Assembly (NCBI GenBank): GCA_019359545.1
Contig: JAHHHB010000032.1
Coordinates: forward strand, 1-60,665
DNA length: 60,665 nucleotides
Direction: 5' to 3'
DNA from: Desmonostoc geniculatum HA4340-LM1
Lineage (GTDB): Bacteria > Cyanobacteriota > Cyanobacteriia > Cyanobacteriales > Nostocaceae
The notes below the pieces were generated by a model that had not been told where the DNA came from, made no database searches, and saw only the letters and a program-made list of their open reading frames with translations. The translations under genes were made by a program, and so were the position numbers. Shown in pieces: positions 47,024 to 55,660 of this stretch. The stretch's first letter is position 1; every line of letters starts with the position of its first letter.

Positions 47024-48307
47024 TTATTCTGGCAGAGTCAATCCTTTTAGCGGTTGAGAAATTTCTGTTTTTTCCAGATTTTTGCTCTGAATTAAGACTC
47101 CAAAACCACCTAATCCTGTGGGATCTAAAAGCTGGTGTAGTGCGTCCCGCCGCTGTAGTAATTGCGAGAGGGGTTGCTTTTGATTGGAAATACCAGAAAT
47201 GCGTTCCCCTAATCCCAATGCCATCAAAAATAGTCCTTGCTGGATAAAACCAACGTTTTCTAAACCACAGCGATCGCCCCAGCGTTCCAAAGCTGTAAAG
47301 TCAACATGGGCAGTGATATCTTGTCGTCCGAGATTGATATAAGGGTTGTCATGGAAACGATGTTGATAATAGCACTGTAACGTTCCTTGCGATCGCCTGG
47401 GATTGTAGTAACGAGTAGCAGGGTAGCCATAATCAATTGTTAACACATAGCCGCGCTGCAAGCGGTCTGCTACTATACTCAACCAGTCCAAAGCAGCTAA
47501 ATTAATTTCACTGCGGTAACCATCTGGGTATGCACCTGAAGCTAAATCGATTCCCACTAAGTCGAAATACTCGGCTAGTTGGGGCGTGGAAGGTTTCCCT
47601 GTGACTTCCACAAATGTTGGCGTATGAGACACGGGGACACGGGGACGCTCTGACGCGGGGAAATTTTCTTTCTCCGCGTCAGAGCGTCTCCCACTCTCAG
47701 CGTCTTCTTTCTTTGCGTCTCCTTCATCTTCCTGTGTTGTCACATAAATTTCTCGCACTTCCCCAGCTTCCAGGGTGAATTGATGGACTGGGAAGGCATC
47801 GATTAACTCATTAGAAAAAAAACAGCCGTTGATCGAGTTAGATGGGATATCGTCTAGATTGCACCAACGCACAGGCAAATCTTGTAAGCGTTGCTGCTGT
47901 TCTTGCCTTAAAGTTGGCGACTTTTCAACAATCACATACTCTAGGGCGGCAAAAAAATTCGGGTAGTGTAACTGATAATACTTGAGGATATGCAATGCCA
48001 ACAATCCTTGACCTGCTCCCATTTCTACTAGAGAAAAGGTTACAGGACGCCCTAAAATTTCCCACATTTGCAAAAATTGTTCTGCAAGTAACTCGCCAAA
48101 ATCAGAGGTGAGGTTGGGGGAGGTGAAAAAATCACCATCTTTAAAGCCAATTTTGACTGCATCGCTGGAATAGTAGCCGTGTTCAGGGTGATATAGCGCC
48201 ATATCCATGAATTGAGCGAAAGTAATTCGCTGTTGCGGACTGGTGGTAATATGATTGGCGATCGCTTGACACAATTCTGGATTGGAATTCATATTAGTTA
48301 CTGGCAT
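47024..48307 (-). CDS. Class I SAM-dependent methyltransferase, MidA/NDUFAF7 family
   Basis: 427 aa. The N-terminus QRITFAQFMDMALYHPEHGYY and the SPNLTSDFGELLAEQFLQMW stretch are characteristic. The SAM site is VEMGAGQGLLALHIL near residue 94. The C-terminus LINFGR-like NLGRQDITAHVDFTALE is present. The mitochondrial homologue methylates an Arg of a complex I subunit; the cyanobacterial target is unknown but NDH-1 is possible. Residues about 194-232 (DEGDAKKEDAESGRRSDAEK...) are an in-frame insertion of repeat DNA with a perfect 15-bp inverted repeat. Confidence 0.92.
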   Translation of the reverse strand: MPVTNMNSNPELCQAIANHITTSPQQRITFAQFMDMALYHPEHGYYSSDAVKIGFKDGDFFTSPNLTSDFGELLAEQFLQMWEILGRPVTFSLVEMGAGQGLLALHILKYYQLHYPNFFAALEYVIVEKSPTLRQEQQQRLQDLPVRWCNLDDIPSNSINGCFFSNELIDAFPVHQFTLEAGEVREIYVTTQEDEGDAKKEDAESGRRSDAEKENFPASERPRVPVSHTPTFVEVTGKPSTPQLAEYFDLVGIDLASGAYPDGYRSEINLAALDWLSIVADRLQRGYVLTIDYGYPATRYYNPRRSQGTLQCYYQHRFHDNPYINLGRQDITAHVDFTALERWGDRCGLENVGFIQQGLFLMALGLGERISGISNQKQPLSQLLQRRDALHQLLDPTGLGGFGVLIQSKNLEKTEISQPLKGLTLPE

Positions 48308-48461
48308 ATTTTCTTACCAAATCTACATCCAGGTGTTGACACCCACCAAGTAAATTTGTATCTTCAAAGTATATACGTCAGAAATAAGTATTAAGAGCGT
48401 TTTGCTCCGAAATTTTGAAGTTTAGATGTGTGGATCTCTAACAGCAAATTTGCAGGTAGGT

Positions 48462-48704
48462 ATGGCAGCATTTATTACTAAATGGGGAAACAGTTTAGCT
48501 ATTCGGATTCCCAGATCGGTAGCTGAACAACTACACATAACCGAAGGGACAGCTATAAATTTTAGTGTGGAAGGTAACAGTATTGTAATTACACCACAAA
48601 CAAGAAAAAAATATACCCTTGATGAGTTACTTGAAGGTATGACTCCTGATAAATTTCATCCTGAATTTGATAGCAGCAATGCTGTGGGGAATGAAGATTG
48701 GTAG
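48462..48704 (+). CDS. mazE: MazE-type antitoxin
   Basis: 80-aa AbrB/MazE swapped-hairpin DNA-binding protein: FITKWGNSLAIRIPRSVAEQ, then INFSVEGNSIVITPQ and an acidic toxin-binding tail (FHPEFDSSNAVGNEDW). I start at the ATG at 48462, preceded by GCAGGTAGG. The partner toxin gene overlaps but is broken after 17-18 codons. Confidence 0.9.
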   Translation: MAAFITKWGNSLAIRIPRSVAEQLHITEGTAINFSVEGNSIVITPQTRKKYTLDELLEGMTPDKFHPEFDSSNAVGNEDW

Positions 48705-48940
48705 TTAATCCATACTTTCCTGACAGAGGAGATATTGTCAAATTAGAATTTGGAAATGCACAGCAGTTTACGGCTGATTCGATTCGGCGTGCATTTGCGC
48801 TTCAAGCCTCAGGAATGTCATTTGATGATATTGCTAGGACACTAAATAATGAACTACAACAAAAAGGGCGCGAGCAAATTGGCTACCGCCCCAATACTCC
48901 TCGGTTAAGGAATTTCTTGGTTGAGGTAAGCTGTTCTTGA
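48698..48940 (+). pseudogene. MazF toxin N-terminus fused to an unrelated fragment
   Basis: From a TTG at 48698, overlapping mazE: VVNPYFPDRGDIVKLEF, the exact opening of MazF endoribonucleases. The expected NPQAGHEQAGRRPA does not follow. Instead the frame continues as FTADSIRRAFALQASGMSFD, DIARTLNNELQQKGREQIGY and RPNTPRLRNFLVEVSCS. That looks like a helix-turn-helix-containing piece of another protein, which I cannot name. No active toxin can be made. Confidence 0.75.
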
Positions 48941-49017
48941 GCAGGGGAGGCAGGGGGAGAAGAAATTGGATACTGGTGTTGGATGCAGGAATTGAGTAAT
49001 TTAATTCTTGGAAGTCC

Positions 49018-49407
49018 CTAACCACTCACCAAGGACACCAGCACGCCATTGATATCGCGGACGCGAGCAATTGTTTGTCCCCCAGGCTGAGATTTAGGGG
49101 CATCTAACGGTTTTGCACCAGCTCCGATGGCTCTCATGTAAGCGCCGCCAACATCAGGAGTGATGAATGATACTTGGATTAATGTCGGTGGTTGTGTAGC
49201 GTCGTTGGAATGAAAGCCACCGGGAAATAATTTCTCTGCTTCGCTAGTGGAGGAGAAAGCTAATGTAGTGTTTCCGGTTTCGATTTCAGCCGAGATAAAC
49301 TGCCCATGATCCTTGACGGTGCGACGAACCAGACCAAATGCTTTTTCGTAAAACTCAACGGTCTTAACTACATCGTCTACCCAGATTACCGTGTAACCAA
49401 ATTTCAC
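49018..49407 (-). CDS. VOC-family (glyoxalase/dioxygenase-like) protein
   Basis: 129 aa. Starts GYTVIWVDDVVKTVEFYEKA with the beta-alpha-beta-beta-beta pattern twice and ends FARVRDINGVLVSLV-like (TIARVRDINGVLVSLV). The metal-ligand positions are partly altered (Tyr/Ile for the first His), so it may bind a ligand, for example in resistance, rather than catalyse. Complete. Confidence 0.85.
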   Translation of the reverse strand: MKFGYTVIWVDDVVKTVEFYEKAFGLVRRTVKDHGQFISAEIETGNTTLAFSSTSEAEKLFPGGFHSNDATQPPTLIQVSFITPDVGGAYMRAIGAGAKPLDAPKSQPGGQTIARVRDINGVLVSLVSG

Positions 49408-49489
49408 AGTTTTTTCTCCTTATTTAGAAGAATCAGTGCTAGCGAGTATCTTTGCTATTTAACTGTATGCGATTTCAATGTACAGTAGC

Positions 49490-50026
49490 TTAACTTTCGA
49501 GAATATTATGGTCTGTTGCCAGAGTTTGCGCTGCTGTTTGCATCATTTCCATATCTAATGATGACCAATTATGAGGCGCTTGACAGTGATGTGCTACTAA
49601 CAATCCCCATAATCCTCTAGGTATTAAAATTGGTACCACGAGGTTGGCGCGGACTTGGATAGTGCGGAGAAAATCTCGGTGACAAGACTCAATTGGCTCT
49701 AATTCAATATCAGCGATCGCCTTTACCCGTCCTGCTAAGTATAAACCAGCATACTCATCGTTAAAACAATCATCAGGCCCAGTGGAACCAAGTATTGAGA
49801 ATTCTTGAGAACTCAGAGATTCAAAAGTTACTTGTCCTTGCCACTGCCCGTAAAAATAATACAACACTACGCGATCGACCTGAAGCGATTTTCTGAGTTG
49901 ATTGGTTGTTTGCCGGACTAACTCATCACGCTGCATTTTTATGACAAGGCGATCAAGCAATTGTTGCAAACCCTGTTCACGGCGATCGCGGCTATGGTTA
50001 AATTCGGAGTGAGGATGAATTTGCAC
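49490..50026 (-). CDS. Stand-alone cyanobacteriochrome-type GAF photoreceptor (DXCF motif)
   Basis: 178 aa, essentially one GAF domain. It has the canonical bilin Cys-His pair (C115-H116 in IESCHRDFL), the family stretch TIQVRANLVVPI and LWGLLVAHHC, and a second cysteine in D85-D86-C87-F88, the DXCF motif. DXCF cyanobacteriochromes carry phycocyanobilin/phycoviolobilin with a second thioether and typically switch between blue and green or teal. No kinase, GGDEF or methyl-accepting domain follows; the N-terminus is a short helix (DRREQGLQQLLDRLVIKMQR). The protein must signal by partner binding, or is a remnant. The motif reading is direct; photochemistry is inferred. Confidence 0.8.
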   Translation of the reverse strand: MQIHPHSEFNHSRDRREQGLQQLLDRLVIKMQRDELVRQTTNQLRKSLQVDRVVLYYFYGQWQGQVTFESLSSQEFSILGSTGPDDCFNDEYAGLYLAGRVKAIADIELEPIESCHRDFLRTIQVRANLVVPILIPRGLWGLLVAHHCQAPHNWSSLDMEMMQTAAQTLATDHNILES

Positions 50027-50441
50027 GGTTCTAAAATTACGAGTAGGTAAATGCTGCGGGATTTTTATAGTAATTTATTACACTTTATTTAAATACATTT
50101 TTGTATTTATAGCAGCATTTCAATTTTAACGGAAGTTAATACTAGTCAACATCTTCCCTACGCAACGCTACGCGAACGGTGAATTTAAAATAAATTATTA
50201 AGAAATTCATTTGTTTAATCTGCACCAGAGAATATATGAAAATCTAAATTCAAAGTTAAGAATTTTGGAAAATTACAAATAATATGTTCGGTCTTTCTTT
50301 AGATAGAGGCAATAAATATATTTCAAACTGTAATGTAACAATTCAGTTTGTATTCATAGTTACAGATATTTGTCACGCTGTTAGTAATCCTAGTTTTTAT
50401 GCTTTGCATGGGAACCAGAGACTAACTATAGACTAATGTTG
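50027..50441. other. AT-rich intergenic region
   Basis: About 400 bp, AT-rich. No gene or convincing structure seen apart from CCCTACGCAACGCTACGCGAAC near 50157. Confidence 0.3.
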
Positions 50442-50495
50442 AGTTTCCAAACATTGGGATAAAGTTACGGTAAGCTGACAATGCTGCTTCTTTTA
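50442..50495. repeat. Duplicate of the methylase 3' end (copy A)
   Basis: About 54 bp matching 51367-51420 with roughly four to five mismatches. On the minus strand it reads STIKEAALSAYRNFIPMFGN, compared with NATVKEAALSAYRNFAPMFAN at the true methylase C-terminus. Confidence 0.9.
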
Positions 50496-50942
50496 TTGTT
50501 GACATGGATCGCCAATAGGTGGATGCCAACCTGCTGTTAACCACAGTTGACGGGAATTTAAAATAAACCCATCATCATGGTCTTGATCGTTAAAATCAAA
50601 ACGAGTGCAAGTTGCACGACCTATAGGAGTTGTGCCAATGATCTTTAATCCATTTTCTGTCCAGATAAAATGCTCTGACCAATTTTGATTTCTTGGATTA
50701 AATAACGCAACTTCTGTTTGTGTTTCTGGATCAATTCCCGTCGTAAAATTATACCGTCTTTGATTACAACGATGACAAGCTAAAGCCAAATTATTGAGAT
50801 CGTCCGATCCTCCTAAAGATTGAGGAATAATGTGATCAATGGTAAAGGGTGTTGCATTTGATCGTTCTGGAGAGTGACAATATTCACACAAGTATTTTGC
50901 CCTTTTACGGACATTTAAACGAACAAAATTGTTGATAACCAC
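50493..50942 (-). CDS. HNH endonuclease
   Basis: 149 aa. The HNH fold is intact: CEYCHSPERSNATPFTIDHI, IPQSLGGSDDLNNLALACHR, CNQRRYN: CxxC, DHI, N, and HRCN with the second zinc pair. The end (LWLTAGWHPPIGDPCQQ) is typical up to HPP and then runs into duplicated methylase sequence. The start overlaps closely with the upstream 99-aa gene, so the two are co-translated. Family members are stand-alone nucleases, often in defence islands or mobile DNA. Confidence 0.9.
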   Translation of the reverse strand: MVINNFVRLNVRKRAKYLCEYCHSPERSNATPFTIDHIIPQSLGGSDDLNNLALACHRCNQRRYNFTTGIDPETQTEVALFNPRNQNWSEHFIWTENGLKIIGTTPIGRATCTRFDFNDQDHDDGFILNSRQLWLTAGWHPPIGDPCQQ

Positions 50943-50944
50943 AA

Positions 50945-51244
50945 TTAAGAAGCAAGTTTAGCGTTGATAAAACTGAAGATTTTTTCTAATTCCAATAAAC
51001 CAGCTAATTCTGCTTGTTCATCTGGATTGAGTAAATTTTCTTTATTTTTTTCTAATAGTTCTTCTAAACGAAATTGTAATTCTTCAGTAAAAGAAAAAGG
51101 ACGAAATTGATCGGAAAGATTAAGTTTTATACCATTTGGTAGCCAAGATGAAGGCTGTTTCATTAATTCTTTCATGGGTATCTCCATTAATTGAGGATTG
51201 TGGTCAACGAAGGCCATGTTAGCACTGAGGCGCCGAGTCAACAT
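50945..51244 (-). CDS. Hypothetical protein paired with HNH nuclease
   Basis: 99 aa, largely helical and charged (EELQFRLEELLEKNKENLLN, PDEQAELAGLLELEKIFSFI). It ends two bases before the HNH start, so translational coupling is likely. A shorter start at the Met in MEIPMKELMKQPSSWLP is possible. Such small partners are common before HNH genes in cyanobacteria. Function unknown; it might be an antitoxin-like partner. Confidence 0.65.
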   Translation of the reverse strand: MLTRRLSANMAFVDHNPQLMEIPMKELMKQPSSWLPNGIKLNLSDQFRPFSFTEELQFRLEELLEKNKENLLNPDEQAELAGLLELEKIFSFINAKLAS

Positions 51245-51364
51245 GCTCTTGAATTTATGGTTAGACGGGCATTGCTGGTAGTTATTGGACTATATTGAGA
51301 TTCTTTAATACAGTAATATCATAAATCGCTTCTACAGCGTCTACTTTTGCGTAAGTTCTATTTT

Positions 51365-54300
51365 TTAGTTTGCAAACATTGGGGCAAAGTTACGGTAAGC
51401 TGACAATGCTGCTTCTTTAACAGTTGCATTCACAATGGGAAAGGTAGTGAGGATGTAGCTAAATTCATCTTCAGTTAAGCCGTAAAGGTGTGCTACCATT
51501 GCATCGAGTTCGGCGCGGAGTTTGGCGCGTTGTGTTTCGTCGGTAACGCCTTGTTGATGGGAACCTAAACCGACTTCTTGCGCGAGTTCGTCAAATTCTG
51601 GTGTGGTGCAGATGAGTTTGGCGGCGCGTTGTACAATATCGTTGAAATAGCGATCGTTTTTTGTTAAACGTGGTACGGGTAGTTGGTAAATGTAAAACAT
51701 ATTGAGAGTGGTAGTTACTTTTTGACGTATCATCCAATCAACCGTAAAGCTATTAGTGATAGCACAAAGTAACAACATTTCTTGATTAGAAATTCCAGTT
51801 TCAATAACTTTGAGTGTAGTACTGTTAACCTCAGTAAATACATTTTTGGGTGTTATATAACAAATTAGTGTTCGTGAATCAGTGTTGCGAGCAATGCGCC
51901 GATGCACCCAGCGATAGCCCTGGTAGTTCATCAACTGTCCTTTATCTTCAGTACGTCCAATAAGAGCTTTTCTACCTTCTTTCTCATCAATCCAATAAAG
52001 AGGCTTTTCTCCTGTTTGCTCAAATTGGTTAAACAGCTTTCCTGTAAAAAGTGGTAGCCTTCCTGGTTTGTACTCTTGGTAGAATAAGTGACTATCATTA
52101 GTCATGTGAAATTCGTTATTAAGAACTAAATTCCATTGATTTCTAATCTTTTCACCTAGCAAGGGAAACTTACCCATTTTGTCAGCTATGCGGATATCCA
52201 CCTCATTCTTAAACTCCATTACAGACAGCGAATCAGGCGATAGTTTACGTATCATATCTACGTTAATCTGCAAGCTGTCATCACTAGGAAACATTTGAAG
52301 TTCTTGCACATCATGACGCATAAACGCAGATGGAAATTCTGTTGTTATATTACCTTTAACAAAAGTAAGGACAACAAACTTAAAACGGCTATCAACTTCT
52401 TCAAAAATTGTTTTACGATTCTCAAAACAAAATAAACCAGTAACTTTAGTTTGACTAAACAACATCTCCCGCAATTGCTTAGTCCCCAAATCAGTGTAAA
52501 TTCCACTAGGAATTACAATTCCACACTCACCGCCTGAACGCAAAAGATTAAAACATTGTTCTGTAAACAGCTTATAGAGATTAATATCCGTACCTGCTTT
52601 TTTACCATTCACTACAGAAATCTGATTTTTATACTGTTCAGATGAACGATAATAAGCACTAACATAAGGATATTGACTTTGATATTCTAACCAAGTACTG
52701 GCAATTGTTGGATTTTGTAATAGTTTATTCTGTTCTTTCTCAAAATCTTTAATATCCATCTTGTTCTTCGTCACCAAATCATTATGCTGTGCAAAGAACT
52801 CTTTCGCCTGTGGTTTAAATATTTCCCAAGGCGGATTAGTAATAATCGCATCAAAACCACCGCGTTCTAAAACATCGTTAAAATGATAACCCCAGTGAAA
52901 CGGCTTCAAAGCTGCAATATCCTCAACCTTCAAAACACGCTTCTTTGATTTCCCAGTTAACTGAACTTCTTCATACTTGATACCCAAACGCTTACTAAAT
53001 TCATCCAACAGCAAAAGATTTAACTTATCTTGGGATTTTTTGTTGAGTTGTTCAATATTTTTCCGGAGGTGTATCAATCGAGTATCTTGAGGTGTATCTG
53101 TATCCGGTAATGCTTTAGGTAAAAAAGCGTGTTTTTTGTATAAGTCAATAGATTGATTTTTTTCTTCTAAAATCTTCTTATAATTATCTGCGGCTAAAGA
53201 CTGTAAGAGATTTCCTTGTAGTGAATTTCCCACCGCATCAAAAGCAGTATCATCTACTTTAATCAAACCAATCAGCGAATTACCCGCCATAATATTAAAA
53301 TCAATATTAGGCAATGGTTCTAATTCTTCCACATCATGAGCAGAAGAAACCAAAGCTAAGAAAAGACGCAGTTTAGCAATTTCCGTTGCTTCCTCCATGA
53401 TGTCTATACCATAGAGATTATCAGAAACAATCCGCTTTTTGATAAAATAAGGTAGTGAAGGATGGGAATTTCCTATATCTTCAAGCTTATTTTTGAGAGT
53501 GTCATCACCCATCAACTTAATTGTTCCGAACACCGCACTATAAACTTGTATTAGCGTCTTCATTGCGGCAACAAGAAAAGCACCAGAACCACAAGCTGGG
53601 TCAAGAATTGATAAATTAGGAAGAATATCTTCCATTAATAGACGACAAACATTTGCATCCAACTTAATCAGAAGTTCATTGATATCCTCAAATGACTTAT
53701 ACCGATCGGATAACGCATCATTTACGCGGTCTACAATTAACTTGTGGATAGTTCTATCACAGAGATATTCTGTAATTTGCGGTCTAGTATAATAGGCTCC
53801 AAAAGCCTTTTGATTAATATATTTTTCAAAAATATATCCTAAAACATCGGGATTTATCTCATCGTCTTTCCCTTCCGGCGTATCATCTAGATTCCAAGAA
53901 TAACGCCCAAATAAATCTAGAACTTGCTCAAACGCCTCATCAACTATAGTAATATTATATTTATCTTCAATATGATGTTTAAGAAATAGTCCACCGTTGA
54001 GGTATTTAACCTTTCCTACCAATTCCTGAACAGATAAATCGCGTTCAAACTCAGGTTTAGCAAAGCTTTCAAAAAACAAAGCCTTGAGAAATTCAGCATA
54101 AAAATGATTTTCAGCTTTTTGCTTACTTTGCTCAAGCTTATTTTGCAGATAATTTAAATCTTTGTTATCAATAAAACCCTTACGCTGGAGAAAATAAACA
54201 AACATCAGACGGTTGAGAATTACCGATGTATACCAACGTCTATCTGTCTCGTTATCAATTCCTTTAACAAACAGCAAAAACTTCTGGTGTTGTTCTTGAA

Positions 54301-54817
54301 ATTCCTTGTAAAACTTCTTAGTTACCGGCTCAACATCAAAACCGCGTTGTAGTTTATAAGCAATTTCGACAACCGTCGGTTCACCATGTTCTAATTCAGT
54401 AATATCAATAACTAAAGAACCAAGCTTGCTTAAGAATAAGTCTCCTGGTTGACCTTTCACATATAAATGGTCACGAACGTAGGTTTTACTTCCTTCTCGT
54501 TTCACCCAATACCAAAGACTACGCGTCCGTTCTTCGGTAATAAAAATTAGGAGATTTTCAGCTATAAGTTTAGTAATTTCTTGATGAATAGCAGTTCTAA
54601 CTTTAGCCTCTGGTATTTTCCCATCATTTGCAGTGATTTCAAAGATTGCAACCCCTGAAAGTTCAGCAATTTTTTTATATTGATACGTTTTGTTGTCAAT
54701 TTTTAAGGTTACAGGTTTTTGTCTTGAAGGTTTAGACCAACCTAATTCTTCTATAAAGAAATCACTAAATTGGAAGTTATAGAGTAAATCCCGTGTTCGT
54801 TGAAAATTAAGAGACAT
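51365..54817 (-). CDS. Eco57I-like type IIG/ISP DNA adenine methylase (restriction-modification)
   Basis: 1150 aa. The N-terminal third (1-350) has the YYTRPQITEYLCDRTIHKLI helper segment at its end. The methyltransferase core follows, with SAM motif I LDPACGSGAFLVAA near residue 413 and catalytic motif IV TNPPWEIF near 660, i.e. N6-adenine (NPPW) methylation. The C-terminal third resembles a target-recognition domain (YQEYKPGRLPLFTGKLF, YRWVHRRIARNTDSRT, NMFYIYQLPVPRL). No clear PD-(D/E)XK nuclease motif is visible, so cleavage may need a partner. The PLD-helicase upstream is the obvious candidate. Confidence 0.88.
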   Translation of the reverse strand: MSLNFQRTRDLLYNFQFSDFFIEELGWSKPSRQKPVTLKIDNKTYQYKKIAELSGVAIFEITANDGKIPEAKVRTAIHQEITKLIAENLLIFITEERTRSLWYWVKREGSKTYVRDHLYVKGQPGDLFLSKLGSLVIDITELEHGEPTVVEIAYKLQRGFDVEPVTKKFYKEFQEQHQKFLLFVKGIDNETDRRWYTSVILNRLMFVYFLQRKGFIDNKDLNYLQNKLEQSKQKAENHFYAEFLKALFFESFAKPEFERDLSVQELVGKVKYLNGGLFLKHHIEDKYNITIVDEAFEQVLDLFGRYSWNLDDTPEGKDDEINPDVLGYIFEKYINQKAFGAYYTRPQITEYLCDRTIHKLIVDRVNDALSDRYKSFEDINELLIKLDANVCRLLMEDILPNLSILDPACGSGAFLVAAMKTLIQVYSAVFGTIKLMGDDTLKNKLEDIGNSHPSLPYFIKKRIVSDNLYGIDIMEEATEIAKLRLFLALVSSAHDVEELEPLPNIDFNIMAGNSLIGLIKVDDTAFDAVGNSLQGNLLQSLAADNYKKILEEKNQSIDLYKKHAFLPKALPDTDTPQDTRLIHLRKNIEQLNKKSQDKLNLLLLDEFSKRLGIKYEEVQLTGKSKKRVLKVEDIAALKPFHWGYHFNDVLERGGFDAIITNPPWEIFKPQAKEFFAQHNDLVTKNKMDIKDFEKEQNKLLQNPTIASTWLEYQSQYPYVSAYYRSSEQYKNQISVVNGKKAGTDINLYKLFTEQCFNLLRSGGECGIVIPSGIYTDLGTKQLREMLFSQTKVTGLFCFENRKTIFEEVDSRFKFVVLTFVKGNITTEFPSAFMRHDVQELQMFPSDDSLQINVDMIRKLSPDSLSVMEFKNEVDIRIADKMGKFPLLGEKIRNQWNLVLNNEFHMTNDSHLFYQEYKPGRLPLFTGKLFNQFEQTGEKPLYWIDEKEGRKALIGRTEDKGQLMNYQGYRWVHRRIARNTDSRTLICYITPKNVFTEVNSTTLKVIETGISNQEMLLLCAITNSFTVDWMIRQKVTTTLNMFYIYQLPVPRLTKNDRYFNDIVQRAAKLICTTPEFDELAQEVGLGSHQQGVTDETQRAKLRAELDAMVAHLYGLTEDEFSYILTTFPIVNATVKEAALSAYRNFAPMFAN

Positions 54818-55127
54818 AATTTACCATGTTTAGAAAATAAAAAACAGCATGGTAATTTTGCCACTGAGAAAATAAATCTGTGGCTATAAAAAATTAAGTC
54901 CGCCAGCGCGGACTTTAAGAAACGCTCTTTATACGAGTTAAATTTTTATCCATGCTTTTTATACTTTATAAATCCTTTATACAAAATTCGGCTCAGTGAT
55001 ATTATTGAGTTATCTAAACGCCGACTTAGTTTTGTGCGAAGGTGGTTTTTAATTATCAAGTATATTTGCTGATTACTTTGCCAAAATCTCTAATTACTTT
55101 ATCAAAATCTCTAATTGCTTAATAAAA
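54818..55127. other. Intergenic region upstream of methylase
   Basis: AT-rich promoter-side region. GTCCGCCAGCGCGGACTTTAAG near 54898 can form a GTCCGC-CAGC-GCGGAC hairpin. From 55075 it grades into the ACTTTGCCAAAATCTCTAAT repeat tract. Confidence 0.4.
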
Positions 55128-55400
55128 ATGCCCGTTTGCTTTCTCAAAATACTGAAATGCTTTCTCAAAAGAAGCTTTTACTTACTCAAAAGAAGCTTTT
55201 GCTTACTCATTTTGGTGTTTTCCGCAAGTAAAATCAGCTTTTGCTTATTCAAACCCCAGTTTGCTTACTCATTTTGGTGTTTTCCGCAAGCAAAATCAGC
55301 TTTTGCTTACTCATTTTGGTATTTTCCGTAAGTAAAATCAGCTTTTACTTTCTCAAACCCCAGTTTGCTTTCTAATTTCGGTGTTTTCCGCAATATAAGA
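55075..55400. repeat. Degenerate tandem repeat array (TTTGCTTACTC / TTTTCCGCAAG units)
   Basis: Recurrent blocks TTTGCTTACTCATTTTGGTG, TTTTCCGCAAGTAAAATCAGC and TTCAAACCCCAGTTTGC appear three to four times in composite units of about 50-70 bp. They are preceded by simpler ACTTTATCAAAATCTCTAAT and GCTTTCTCAAAAGAAGCTT units. Frames are broken by stops on both strands, so it is probably non-coding. Confidence 0.8.
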
Positions 55401-55401
55401 A

Positions 55402-55508
55402 AGACGCGATAAATCGCCGTCTCTACAAAGGGCTAATTATTGTACAGACGGCGATTCATCGCGTCTCTTGCCTTAACCGAACAGTAGGGTAGCACAGCTG
55501 TGCTACCC
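55402..55508. repeat. Paired GACGCGAT inverted repeats and 22-bp palindrome
   Basis: GACGCGATAAATCGCCGTC (55403) and GACGGCGATTCATCGCGTC (55448) oppose each other. They are followed by the MITE-type end CCTTAACCGAACAGTA and the perfect palindrome GGGTAGCACAG/CTGTGCTACCC (55487-55508). Confidence 0.8.
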
Positions 55509-55660
55509 GAAAAATGTACAAATAATTTGAAACAATTTATTTTTTGCAAGTCCCTAAAAGTAATTCGCAGCTACACAGGCAAAGTCCACAGAAATTGACT
55601 TTGGAGTATCTTGTTGTTCACAAATGATTTAAGATTGCTACACCATCTAGCAATAAACTG

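Noticed and set aside
55128..55331. 67-aa frame in the composite repeat
   Set aside because: It is a translation of the tandem repeat only, rich in Phe/Cys/Leu, with no conserved pattern.
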